A stretch of DNA of 64,000 nt from Acidocella sp. GTDB lineage: Bacteria; Pseudomonadota; Alphaproteobacteria; Acetobacterales; Acetobacteraceae. The notes beneath the pieces were generated by a model. It was not told where the DNA came from. It did not search any database and was given only the letters and a program-made list of their open reading frames with translations. Position 1 is the stretch's first letter, and every line of letters begins with the position of its first letter. The position numbers were made by a program, and so were the translations under genes. Where the stretch lies: the NCBI GenBank assembly GCA_027308685.1, contig DAIDEE010000060.1:21873-85872 (forward strand), in the 5' to 3' direction. Of this stretch, positions 54,305 to 63,806 are shown piece after piece.

Positions 54305-55102
54305 GTGATTTATGAAAATTCACTAGATCTGACGATCGTAAAAGCACCAGATAAACTGAGAGACAATTTGGTGTTTATTCGGGCTGGACGAGGCAGACCT
54401 TGGCCGTTTTTAGCCGGGTGGCAGGGGCAGGAGCGCAATTTTGACATAGCGGCGAGTTACTTTGCAGAGCCCGATATTGAATCAGATTTATATAACAACG
54501 CTGATTTCATATTGTCGGGTGGCCTTTCAAAGTTCCATGCCGGCCAGCTGTTTTTACAAAACTCTATGCGGCTTGATCATTATCAGTATGTTTTTTTTGT
54601 TGATGATGATATCGAATTTTTATTTTCTATTGATGAATTCATTGCTTTTTGTAAAAAAATAAATGCTGTTATTGCTCAGCCATCTCTGACGTATGATTCC
54701 TATTTTACGTTTTCCACGACACGCCATCATCCCGGTCTCATATTTCGCACGACCAATTATGTTGAAACGATGTGCCCTTTATTTATGGCAACACATCTTA
54801 AAAAAGTCATAGGCGCTTTTGATAAAAGTATTTCATCGTACGGGTTAGATATTTACTGGTCGGTTTCGATGGAGCCGGAGCAATTTGCTTTGATTACGGA
54901 TTGCTTTCAGATGCGTCACACAAGACCAATTTCCGATGATGGTAATTTTTATAAATATCTCGAGTCTATTGGGGTAAATCGTTGGGAGGATTTGAAAAAT
55001 ATAATGAATATATTAAACATAAGTGAATTTAAAATTGTTCCGCTCGCTTTTGGCTATACAGGAGATGTTATTGTCAGCCCTGGCATCAAGACGAAAGACT
55101 GA
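54305..55102 (+). CDS. DUF707-like putative glycosyltransferase
   Basis: A+T-rich gene. LVFIRAGRGRPWP near the start, YVFFVDDDIEFLFSIDEFIAFCKK near residue 98 (DDD as a metal motif), INAVIAQPSLTYDSYFTF and HPGLIFRTTNYVETMCPLF fit the DUF707 pattern of glycosyltransferase-like proteins. GTG at 54305 with GAGGG upstream is chosen over a TTG at 54287. Likely a GT-A transferase in the glycan segment; donor and acceptor unknown. Confidence 0.65.
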   Translation: MIYENSLDLTIVKAPDKLRDNLVFIRAGRGRPWPFLAGWQGQERNFDIAASYFAEPDIESDLYNNADFILSGGLSKFHAGQLFLQNSMRLDHYQYVFFVDDDIEFLFSIDEFIAFCKKINAVIAQPSLTYDSYFTFSTTRHHPGLIFRTTNYVETMCPLFMATHLKKVIGAFDKSISSYGLDIYWSVSMEPEQFALITDCFQMRHTRPISDDGNFYKYLESIGVNRWEDLKNIMNILNISEFKIVPLAFGYTGDVIVSPGIKTKD

Positions 55103-55181
55103 TTGCGAATTACTGATTTGATGCGGATACGCCGCAGAATTATGCTTAGAGGTCTAATCAATCAACAGCAGGAAAATTTAG

Positions 55182-55967
55182 ATGCCGAAAAATGATGATT
55201 TTTTAACGTCAGTTTTGAAAATACGCAATAAATATTTAAATATTCTTGAATCATCGCTGACGGGTGTGCTGTTTGGTGATAGTCCGATCGATCAATGGTC
55301 TGGTGGTGTATATGACCCGACAAAGCGCCTTTTGGGGCGCGACTGGCCTGGCTTGGCCAAGACCATGATTGGTACGGTGCGAATGCAAAATTTAAGAAAA
55401 TTGTGTGAAACCGTGATTTTGAATGATATCGCCGGGGATTTTATAGAAACAGGGGTTTGGCGCGGCGGCGCATGCATTTACATGCGCGGCATACTCGATG
55501 CTTACGGTGATACGGAGCGCCGGGTATTTGTGGCAGATAGCTTCAAGGGCTTGCCGGTCCCGAGCCCCGAAATTTACGCGGCTGATATTGGCGATAAGCA
55601 TCATACCCATGGGCAACTTGCCATTTCACGCCAGGATGTTGAGGAAAATTTTCGCCGATATGGACTTTTGGACGAGCGCGTTGTTTTCCTGGAAGGGTGG
55701 TTCAAAGATACTCTGCCAGCGGCGCCGATCGAAAAACTCTCGGTTTTGCGGCTTGATGGCGATATGTATGAATCAACCATTCAGGCTCTTGATGCGCTCT
55801 ATCATAAAGTCTCAAGGGGAGGGTTTGTGATTGTGGATGATTATTTTCTGAAGCCTTGTGCCGAGGCCGTAAACCAGTTCCGAGCCCGCCATCATGTCAA
55901 CTCGCCCTTGCTGCCGATCGATGGGATGGGGGTGTGGTGGCAGGTTGATCACGACCCCCTTGTGTAA
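55182..55967 (+). CDS. TylF/MycF-family sugar O-methyltransferase
   Basis: SAM- and metal-dependent O-methyltransferase of the macrocin methyltransferase family, which methylates hydroxyls of glycosyl groups. GDFIETGVWRGGACIYMRGIL near residue 86, ADSFKGLPVPSPE, FLEGWFKDTLPA, LDGDMYESTIQALDALYHKV (metal Asp) and IVDDYFLKPCAEAVNQFR are hallmarks. 261 residues; AGGAA lies before the ATG. Suggests O-methylated sugar in the local glycan. Confidence 0.85.
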   Translation: MPKNDDFLTSVLKIRNKYLNILESSLTGVLFGDSPIDQWSGGVYDPTKRLLGRDWPGLAKTMIGTVRMQNLRKLCETVILNDIAGDFIETGVWRGGACIYMRGILDAYGDTERRVFVADSFKGLPVPSPEIYAADIGDKHHTHGQLAISRQDVEENFRRYGLLDERVVFLEGWFKDTLPAAPIEKLSVLRLDGDMYESTIQALDALYHKVSRGGFVIVDDYFLKPCAEAVNQFRARHHVNSPLLPIDGMGVWWQVDHDPLV

Positions 55968-56059
55968 ATGGGAGGTTGCCATTCGCGGTTAACGGGTACG
56001 AGAGCCGCGAATCTAGGCCCTTGGGGGTACTGCTTGCTAAATGCAAGGCTGGGTGGCGA

Positions 56060-56085
56060 GGTGCCGCCCCCTATTGCGCGGCACC
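56060..56085 (+). promoter_or_regulatory. GC-rich hairpin in the guaB leader
   Basis: GGTGCCGC / GCGGCACC, 8-bp stem with a 10-base loop, 52 bases before the guaB start. No T-tract follows, so it is not a simple terminator. It could be a leader structure or attenuator; no known riboswitch consensus was recognised. Confidence 0.3.
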
Positions 56086-56124
56086 CCGGCCCCCCTTACT
56101 AAGAGCCGCCAAGGTTTCCACTGA

Positions 56125-57630
<1,506 letters not shown>

Positions 57631-57632
57631 TT

Positions 57633-58913
57633 ATGACCCCCGCTGGGCAACTTGCCGCCGCCATCGATTTATTAGCGGATATCGAAGCCGATGCCCGTCC
57701 GGCTGACGCCGTGGCCAATTCGTTTTTTCGCAACCGCCGCTTCATTGGGGCAGGGGATCGCCGCGAGGTGAGTACCCTGGTATGGGGCGTGCTTCGTGCC
57801 CGCCGTCATTTAGGCTGGTGGCTGGAGAAATTTGGCGCTGACTCCACGCCGCGTTTGTTGCTTGGCGCCCAGGCGATTTTTGCCGGCATGACCGTGAACA
57901 AAATCGCTTTGGCGTTCACCGCCGGGCGTTATGGCCCGCCGCCGTTGACCGAGCTTGAGACCATTGTGCTGGAAAAATTCGCCGGCCACACGCTTGAACA
58001 CCCCAACATGCCGGATGCTGTGAAGTATGAGGTGCCAGACTGGATCATGCCGCACCTGGAAGCGCAGTTTGGGCCGGCGTTAAAGGCTGAGATGGCCGCG
58101 ATGGCGCAAACCGCGCCGCTGGATTTGCGGGTGAATGCTTTGAAAGCCACGCGCGACCAAGCCATGCTGGCGTTGGCAGCAGAACAGTTGGATGCACGCC
58201 CTACGCCGTATAGCCCGTGGGGCCTGCGCCTTGCGGGGCGGCAATCAATCACCCAAGGTAAAGCCTTTCAGGATGGGATTGTGGAAATCCAGGACGAGGG
58301 CAGCCAGTTGGTGGCCTTGTTAGTGGATGCCAAACCCGGCATGCGCGTGGTGGATTTTTGCGCCGGGGCCGGTGGTAAAACGCTGGCGATTGCGATGACC
58401 ATGGAAAACAAAGGTCATATCGTGGCGTGCGATGTTTCCGCGCCGCGTCTGGAAGGCGCTATCAAGCGCCTGCGCCGTGCCGGTGTGCATAATGCCGAGC
58501 GGCATCTGCTGGAGCCCGGCGATAAATGGGTGAAGCGGCAGGAGAAAAAATTCGACCGCGTGTTGATCGATGCGCCATGCACCGGGACCGGCACCTGGCG
58601 GCGTAACCCCGACGCACGGCTGCGTTTAAAGGAAAATGATCTGGCGGAAATTCTACCCAAGCAGGCGATGATTCTCGACCAGGCGCAAAGGCTGTTGAAG
58701 GTTGGAGGCCGGTTGGTTTACGCCACTTGTTCACTATTGCAGGAAGAAAACGAAATGCAGGTAACGGCGTTTTTAGAACGCCACCCGAATTTCAGCCGCG
58801 TCTCGCTGGGCGATCCGGTGCCCGAAGCCCTGCATGGCCCAGCTTTGCGTTTAACACCGCGTGCCAACGGCACCGATGGATTTTTCGGCGCGGTGCTAGA
58901 GCGCACCGCATGA
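57633..58913 (+). CDS. RsmB/NOP-family RNA (cytosine-5) methyltransferase
   Basis: SAM-dependent rRNA m5C methyltransferase. N-terminal helical region, then VVDFCAGAGGKTLAIA near residue 236 (SAM), DAPCTGTGTWRRNPDARLR with the first catalytic Cys near residue 313, and VYATCSLLQEENE with the second Cys near residue 366. Length 426, as in RsmB. It starts 2 bases after guaB and is overlapped by the acetyltransferase gene. Confidence 0.9.
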   Translation: MTPAGQLAAAIDLLADIEADARPADAVANSFFRNRRFIGAGDRREVSTLVWGVLRARRHLGWWLEKFGADSTPRLLLGAQAIFAGMTVNKIALAFTAGRYGPPPLTELETIVLEKFAGHTLEHPNMPDAVKYEVPDWIMPHLEAQFGPALKAEMAAMAQTAPLDLRVNALKATRDQAMLALAAEQLDARPTPYSPWGLRLAGRQSITQGKAFQDGIVEIQDEGSQLVALLVDAKPGMRVVDFCAGAGGKTLAIAMTMENKGHIVACDVSAPRLEGAIKRLRRAGVHNAERHLLEPGDKWVKRQEKKFDRVLIDAPCTGTGTWRRNPDARLRLKENDLAEILPKQAMILDQAQRLLKVGGRLVYATCSLLQEENEMQVTAFLERHPNFSRVSLGDPVPEALHGPALRLTPRANGTDGFFGAVLERTA

Positions 58914-59428
58914 GTGAAGTACGTTTTGCGACCCTGGCAGATGCTTCTGACATTGGTGCCGTGCATGTCTCTGCCTGGCGCAGCGCGTATCCGGGTCTGC
59001 TGCCGGATCAATATCTGGCCAAGCTCTCGGCATCCCGGCAGGCGGCATTTTATGAACGTGCGATCCGTATGGGGGCCGGCGTGCATGTGCTGACACAGGA
59101 CCAGCAGGTGGTAGGGTTTTCCACCGCCCGGCGGACTCGTGGCAACCCACTGGGTGATGGTGAAATCGAAACGTTATACGTGCTTGATGATTACCAGGGT
59201 AACGGCTTTGGCCGCAACTTGCTGCAAGCCTCGGCAGAGTATTTGGCGGCGTTGGGCTGTGCGTCAGTATTCGTTTGGGTGTTGCGGGATAACCCGGCCA
59301 GTTTTTTCTATGAACATCTCGGCGGCAAACGTATTGCCAGCAGTATTTCGCGGGTGGGCGGTAACCAGACGCCACAAACAGCGTTTGGATGGAATCCGAT
59401 TGACGCGTTGTGCCGAGAGGCAAGTTAG
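58910..59428 (+). CDS. GNAT family N-acetyltransferase
   Basis: 172 residues. RFATLADASDIGAVHVSAWRSAYPGLLPD at the start is common to GNATs of this group; acetyl-CoA motif VLDDYQGNGFGRNLLQASAEYL (Q-x-x-G-x-G) near residue 85; FVWVLRDNPASFFYEHLGGK is the C-terminal strand region. The ATG overlaps the stop of the rsmB-like gene (ATGA). Substrate unknown. Confidence 0.87.
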   Translation: MSEVRFATLADASDIGAVHVSAWRSAYPGLLPDQYLAKLSASRQAAFYERAIRMGAGVHVLTQDQQVVGFSTARRTRGNPLGDGEIETLYVLDDYQGNGFGRNLLQASAEYLAALGCASVFVWVLRDNPASFFYEHLGGKRIASSISRVGGNQTPQTAFGWNPIDALCREAS

Positions 59429-59950
59429 ACTTTCAACCGTCCAGATTTATCGTTCGACGGCCGAAGCGTGGTTTGGACAATAAATTGCAGCTTTTGAATG
59501 ATACCAAGCGTAAGCATAAACTGGTATAGAACTTTCTCGCCCAAGCTATGGTTGAGATTATTTATCGTCAGAGTGATCCTTCATCATGTTCGGTGAGTCG
59601 TTTATCTCGCGTGCTACAAGTTTATTCAGCAAGGAATTCAAACGCCAGCCCATATTGAGGGTTTTGTTCATGGGTTTGCAATGGCGGCCGCCATGCCTTC
59701 GGACTGTAAAATATCCAATGTTTGGTTATTTCTATGCCCCTTCAATGTCCGAGATGACCGTCTTTTGATAAGTCAGGAATGATTCGGTTGTATTGGCAAG
59801 TGCCGATAAAATTCCAGTAAGAGGCAGGTACCCAAATGCATGGCTGCAAACATGGCAAGAACAGTTTCTAAAATAGATCGCAGCAATCGCATGATTTTCA
59901 CCGAAAGATTTCCACGCAGCCTATTCCAATTTCATATCAATCAGCGGGTA
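59429..59950. other. 522-base intergenic stretch, no recognised feature
   Basis: Between the acetyltransferase and the Mpo1-like gene. It is more A+T-rich than its flanks. A 60-codon frame at 59586-59768 (MFGESFISRATSLFSKEF...) has no recognised similarity, so I do not call it a gene. No terminator, tRNA or repeat was seen. Confidence 0.5.
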
Positions 59951-60397
59951 TCAATGCCGATGGATGACCCCACCAAACTTACGCTTTAAAATTGAAATCA
60001 CAAACAGCGGTCCGATCATCAAATATTGTAAGTCTTCCAGAAATGAAGGCTTGGCGCCCTCATAATAATGGCCAATAAACTGCCCAATCCAGGCCACCAC
60101 AAAAATCACCAAGGCTGCCGGGGCTATATGGTGAGTGTTGCCAAATAGGCTCCACACCGCCAGCATCACCATCAGCATAATCGCCATTTCCGTCGCCGCC
60201 TGGGTACTGAGGCGAGCGTAATAAACAATCGCCGCTACCATCCCGATGAGCGCTAGTGCCAAGCTAACCGTGTAGAGTAATCCCAGCACTGCGAACACGA
60301 TGGCTGGCACGCACACGCAATGGATCAACTCATTGCGCGGGTTTTTATGGCTCAGCGCGTAATGCTCGATCATGCCATCAAGTTTTGTGGTATCCAT
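59951..60397 (-). CDS. Mpo1-like (DUF962) membrane protein
   Basis: Homologue of yeast Mpo1, a dioxygenase of 2-hydroxy fatty acids. It starts MDTTKLDGMIEHYALSHKNPRNELIHCVCVPAIV, containing the conserved His-x-x-x-His/Asn-x-x-x-His pattern, and has further helices with NTHHIAPAALVIFVVAWIGQFIGHYYEG (second His cluster). 148 residues using the ATG at 60397 (GAGAGG upstream). About four membrane helices. The bacterial substrate is not established. Confidence 0.83.
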   Translation of the reverse strand: MDTTKLDGMIEHYALSHKNPRNELIHCVCVPAIVFAVLGLLYTVSLALALIGMVAAIVYYARLSTQAATEMAIMLMVMLAVWSLFGNTHHIAPAALVIFVVAWIGQFIGHYYEGAKPSFLEDLQYLMIGPLFVISILKRKFGGVIHRH

Positions 60398-60488
60398 GGT
60401 GCCTCTCAAACAATCATGGTTGCGGCGGCCAGCCAGGCTGCCTTGCAATGATACTTGATTTTTCAACGCGGTATGGCAAGCCCTGATT

Positions 60489-61691
60489 TTATCGGCTGCG
60501 GGTAAGCCAGTTCAGCACCCCATCTCCCGCGGCCATGCCGGTGGCCAAACAGGCTTGCAGCAAATATCCGCCGGTCGGGGCTTCCCAGTCCAGCATTTCA
60601 CCCGCCGCGAACACGCCTGGGTAACGGCGCAACATCAGGCCGTCATCCAATTCTTCCAGCCTGATCCCGCCAGCGGTGGAAATTGCCCGGCTCAGGTCAA
60701 CCGGCGCCACCAACCGCAGTGGCAGGAATTTGATGAGATCAATCAGCGGCAGCGTAACGCCGGCATGGCGGGCTTCCTGCACCAGGCCAATCGCTACCGG
60801 GGACAGGCCGGCATGTTTGCGCAAAACATTGGTCAGGGATTCGCGCCCTCCAACCGCCAAACGCGCTGCCAGTGTTTGGGCATCCAAATCCGGTCGTAAA
60901 TCAATTTGCAATGTCGCCGTGCCGTCACGCGCGATCATCTCTCGTGCCGGGGCGGACAGCGCATAAACCGCGCCACCCTCAACGCCGCCGCGGGTGATTA
61001 TCATTTCGCCCGGAACCGTTTTTCCCGCGCATGACAACGTGATGCGCTTGAGCGGGGTGCCCGCAAACCGTTCGATAAGATGCGCTGACCATTCAACCTT
61101 GAAGCCGCAATTTGCGGGCCGCAGCGGGGCAATGCCGACATCGGGCAGCAGCGCGGTCCAACTGCCGTCGGCCCCCAGGCGTGGCCAGGAGGCGCCTCCC
61201 AATGCCAGCACGACCGCGTCAGCATTGCAGACGGTGCCGTCGGCAAAACTCAAGCTCGCTTGATTCCATCCAGTCCAGGTTGCGCGGGTTACAAACCGGA
61301 CTCTCAAGTCCTCCAGCCGTTTAATCCAGGCGCGTAATAGCGGGCTGGATTTCATCGCCGTGGGGAACACCCGGCCACTGCTGCCGATGAAGGTGGGCTG
61401 GCCCAGCCCCGCGCACCAATCCCGCGTGGCGGCTGGCGGAAATGCGGCCAGCCAGGGGACCATCCAATCCGCTGCTAAGCCATAGCGGGCTGAAAACCGC
61501 TCGGGGGCCTCAGAATGGGTGATATTCAACCCGCCCCTCCCGGCCATCAGCAGCTTGCGCCCAACGCTCGGCATACGCTCGAACACGGTCACAGCCATAC
61601 CAGCCTCAGCCATCACCTCGGCAGCCATAAGCCCGGCAGGGCCGCCGCCGATCACGGCGACGTGGTAAGGGGGCTGCGTTTTGATATTCAC
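60489..61691 (-). CDS. HI0933-family (TIGR03862-type) FAD-dependent flavoprotein
   Basis: NAD(P)/FAD-dependent oxidoreductase of unknown reaction. VAVIGGGPAGLMAAEVMAEAG near residue 12 binds FAD, GRKLLMAGRGGLNITHSEAPERF near residue 45 is the family signature, SGRVFPTAMKSSPLLRAW and the C-terminal DWEAPTGGYLLQACLATGMAAG complete it. Length 400 is standard. Single gene between the Mpo1-like gene and the decayed segment. Confidence 0.88.
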   Translation of the reverse strand: MNIKTQPPYHVAVIGGGPAGLMAAEVMAEAGMAVTVFERMPSVGRKLLMAGRGGLNITHSEAPERFSARYGLAADWMVPWLAAFPPAATRDWCAGLGQPTFIGSSGRVFPTAMKSSPLLRAWIKRLEDLRVRFVTRATWTGWNQASLSFADGTVCNADAVVLALGGASWPRLGADGSWTALLPDVGIAPLRPANCGFKVEWSAHLIERFAGTPLKRITLSCAGKTVPGEMIITRGGVEGGAVYALSAPAREMIARDGTATLQIDLRPDLDAQTLAARLAVGGRESLTNVLRKHAGLSPVAIGLVQEARHAGVTLPLIDLIKFLPLRLVAPVDLSRAISTAGGIRLEELDDGLMLRRYPGVFAAGEMLDWEAPTGGYLLQACLATGMAAGDGVLNWLTRSR

Positions 61692-62086
61692 TGAGATTTA
61701 TTTGTTTCGATGGTTATGGCCGCGTTCAGGTGGCTGGCGGAGAAGGTGTCAGACAACTATCGCCAAAAACCCTTATTTTTCAATTTATTAAAAAATCATA
61801 TAAAGCCAGCCTACAAAGTAACCATCAAATGAGCTGGTCCTTCTTCTGGCCCGGCTTGAGTAAAAATTCAGCTTGATCAGCCCCTTAACATTACCGAAGG
61901 AGTCTAAAGGCACTTCTGATGTAACGTCAATGTCGATCGTGGCTTGATATCCGTGATGAATGCGAGTTCCCTCGGCTGCAATCCCTTTGCAGGCGGTTCT
62001 CCGATACAATATTCCAGTATTAGTACAACCTATAATTGCTAATTTTGGGGGTATATGGCAACTTCTAGTTATAGCGAGGAGTCGCC
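61692..62086. other. 395-base decayed stretch before the transposase remnant
   Basis: No convincing gene. On the minus strand 61788-62135 is an open frame; its last part (GYQATIDIDVTSEVPLDS..., ending GYFVGWLYMIF with a terminal Phe) alternates polar and hydrophobic residues as a beta-barrel C-terminus would, but its upstream part is antisense to the transposase remnant. It may be the tail of a gene cut by the insertion. Confidence 0.35.
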
Positions 62087-62530
62087 ATGCAGCCGTCTGG
62101 GGGAAAAATGAGCACTGCTGAATTTGAAACAGCATCCAAAAAATTTAAATTCATTGCGTTCGATCAAAAATCCGGAGTCGTCCTGGCGTACGGGCAAAAG
62201 GCAATTGATGCATTATACGGCGCAGATATTATTGGCCCAACGAAAACGATTAAAACCGTTTTCGCGGACAAAGGGTACTCGGGCGCAAATCTCGCTGGTT
62301 GGGTAGCCAAAAAATTCTCCGGTGCCGTCGTACAAACTAGCGCGAACCTCGCGCAGAAATTTAAAAAATTTGTACCTGCCAAAAAGCGCTGGGTTGTTGA
62401 GAGATCATTCGCTTGACTTGGTGACTATTACCGCGTGTCCATCGACAGGGAACGCCATCCTGTGAATAGCATGACCATGGTGAGATTGGCCATTATTCGG
62501 CTGATTTCCCGGCGATTGTGCCCTTCTTAG
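62087..62530 (+). pseudogene. IS5-family-like transposase remnant with in-frame stop
   Basis: The frame encodes TVFADKGYSGANLAGWVAKKF then KRWVVERSFA, the DDE-transposase D...E region, and stops at TGA (62414-62416). Continuing the same frame reads LGDYYRVSIDRERHP... MVRLAIIRLISRR, the normal tail of IS5/IS1031-type transposases. The expected ERSFAWLG has lost its Trp (TGG to TGA). The N-terminal half of a transposase is absent, so this is a 5'-truncated, point-mutated copy. No clear terminal inverted repeats were found. Confidence 0.75.
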
Positions 62531-62704
62531 CTGAGCTTCTCTAGTGACATGTTAGCGTTGCAAAATCAGCAAAGAAAACTCTGTCGGACTTTTCGTAGTG
62601 AGGGGGCAGAGGCTGACGGACATCATCCTCTGCTACGTGCCCGTTTTGGGATTACGCGCCCCAGCATGAGTAGCAAACTCATGTTACAGCACCATACTAT
62701 CTAA

Positions 62705-62848
62705 ACAGCTTTAGCTGCCTGGATTCGTTATGCCCAAAAGGGCAATTTATCGGATCTTCCACCAGAGCCAGTCATGGTGGCTGCTGGACCTAAACTGGCT
62801 GTCCAGCGTTTGGTACAAAGTCTTCGGCAAAAAGGATTTTTTGGCTAG
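62705..62848 (+). pseudogene. possible degraded coding fragment
   Basis: Read from after a TAA, the frame gives TALAAWIRYAQKGNLSDL then PPEPVMVAAGPKLAVQRL and ends LRQKGFFG-stop. It reads like a natural protein C-terminus (ALAAWIRY is reminiscent of polyol/fructuronate reductase tails) but has no start. Low-confidence remnant. Confidence 0.2.
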
Positions 62849-63070
62849 AAAACTGGCGGTTTGAACTCTTAATCTCGCTAACACGTTACAGCCCGTACAT
62901 TAATTATGTATTTTCTGTGGATAACTCTTTGCGAGCGCTATACGACTCGTCTGTCAAGCTAAAATAACTCTAGTAGCGGCTCTGAAACTAGATGTAGTAG
63001 TTAAAGTTTATATCGAGCACAATATAGGCTTGATTACACAACAAATATCTGTAATGCTGAATGGGATAAC

Positions 63071-63102
63071 GTTGATCAGGGTGCTGAAACACCCTGATCA
63101 AC
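63071..63102. repeat. 13-bp perfect inverted repeat
   Basis: GTTGATCAGGGTG and CACCCTGATCAAC separated by CTGAAA, forming a strong hairpin on either strand. No T-tract follows. It lies 120 bases before the DUF3892 gene and may be a regulatory site, mobile-element end or weak terminator. Confidence 0.55.
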
Positions 63103-63224
63103 TGATCCGCAAACAGTTGTAGCTGCAGCGGAGCGGTACAGTAGTTACGCACCACATTTATGTGGGACTAACGTAGCCGGGTCAAGCAGCTTCAACACTA
63201 CGTGTTGTGTTTGGAGCTTAATAA

Positions 63225-63512
63225 ATGGCTATACGTGTTGAAATACAGTGTATTACTAAGAGTGACCGTTATAATCCGCATGAACGAATTACCCATGTCG
63301 GGGGTAAGAACTCGGATGGGACTCGCTGGAAACTGATGGAAGACCAAGCGATCAGGTCTATCCGAAGCGGTGAATATGACTTTTGGACCAGAGGTGGCGG
63401 CAAAATCGCCGATGTCATTATCGTCAAACATCATATCAAAGATTATCTAAAAACTACTAATGACAATGTTCAGCCGGACAACCTGTTGTCCTTGCCTCAG
63501 TGTCCACTTTAA
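63225..63512 (+). CDS. DUF3892 domain protein
   Basis: 95 residues. The family core is unmistakable: ERITHVGGKNSDGTRWKLMEDQAIRSIRSGEYDFW then DVIIVKHHIKDYLKT and the C-terminal QPDNLLSLPQCP. DUF3892 proteins are small, widespread and of unknown function, often in accessory DNA. First gene of a cassette with the 66-residue protein and the CxxC protein. Confidence 0.88.
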   Translation: MAIRVEIQCITKSDRYNPHERITHVGGKNSDGTRWKLMEDQAIRSIRSGEYDFWTRGGGKIADVIIVKHHIKDYLKTTNDNVQPDNLLSLPQCPL

Positions 63513-63592
63513 CCGAAGCGTGATTGAGAGCGTTGGAGGGTGGTGATCCTCCTTTCAACGTTCCCAACTTTTTATCCATAAGGAAGCGTAAT

Positions 63593-63793
63593 ATGAAAGA
63601 ACCAGGTTTAGATGGCCGTCATCGCGATGCGAACGGTCGAATTAGTGAAAAACATGGCAATACAAAAGTTGAAACCCTAAGGCAAACGTATGGTGAGGGC
63701 TTTGCTAAAGGTACTCGCTCAGACGCAAAACTTAGCACCGTGCTCAAACAAAAAGGTGCGCAATCGTTAACTAGTTTAGTTAAGAAAAAATAG
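63593..63793 (+). CDS. conserved small basic protein (66 residues)
   Basis: MKEPGLDGRHRDANGRISEKHGNT... with TLRQTYGEGFAKGTRSD and a Lys-rich end LTSLVKKK. It belongs to a recurring bacterial pattern DGRHRDxxGxIxxKHGNT...TLRxxYG, for which I know no function. The ATG at 63593 with AAGGAAG upstream is used; an earlier in-frame start at 63524 has no site. 80 bases after DUF3892 and 13 bases before the CxxC gene. Confidence 0.75.
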   Translation: MKEPGLDGRHRDANGRISEKHGNTKVETLRQTYGEGFAKGTRSDAKLSTVLKQKGAQSLTSLVKKK

Positions 63794-63806
63794 GAAGGAA
63801 TTTACC

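Larger units (their letters stand above)
62531..63224. other. 694-base gene-poor stretch
   Basis: Lower G+C than the core. It contains an unrecognised 47-codon open fragment (62705-62848), a 13-bp inverted repeat at 63071-63102, and no complete gene, tRNA or terminator that I can support. The last 90 bases before 63225 should hold the promoter of the DUF3892 cassette. Confidence 0.5.

Noticed and set aside
59586..59768. 60-codon frame in the acetyltransferase-Mpo1 gap
   Set aside because: No similarity recognised and no clear ribosome site; length expected by chance in A+T-rich DNA.
61788..62135. 115-codon minus-strand gene
   Set aside because: Its 5' part is antisense to the transposase remnant and lacks a start context; at best the tail of a broken gene, so mentioned only in the gap entry.
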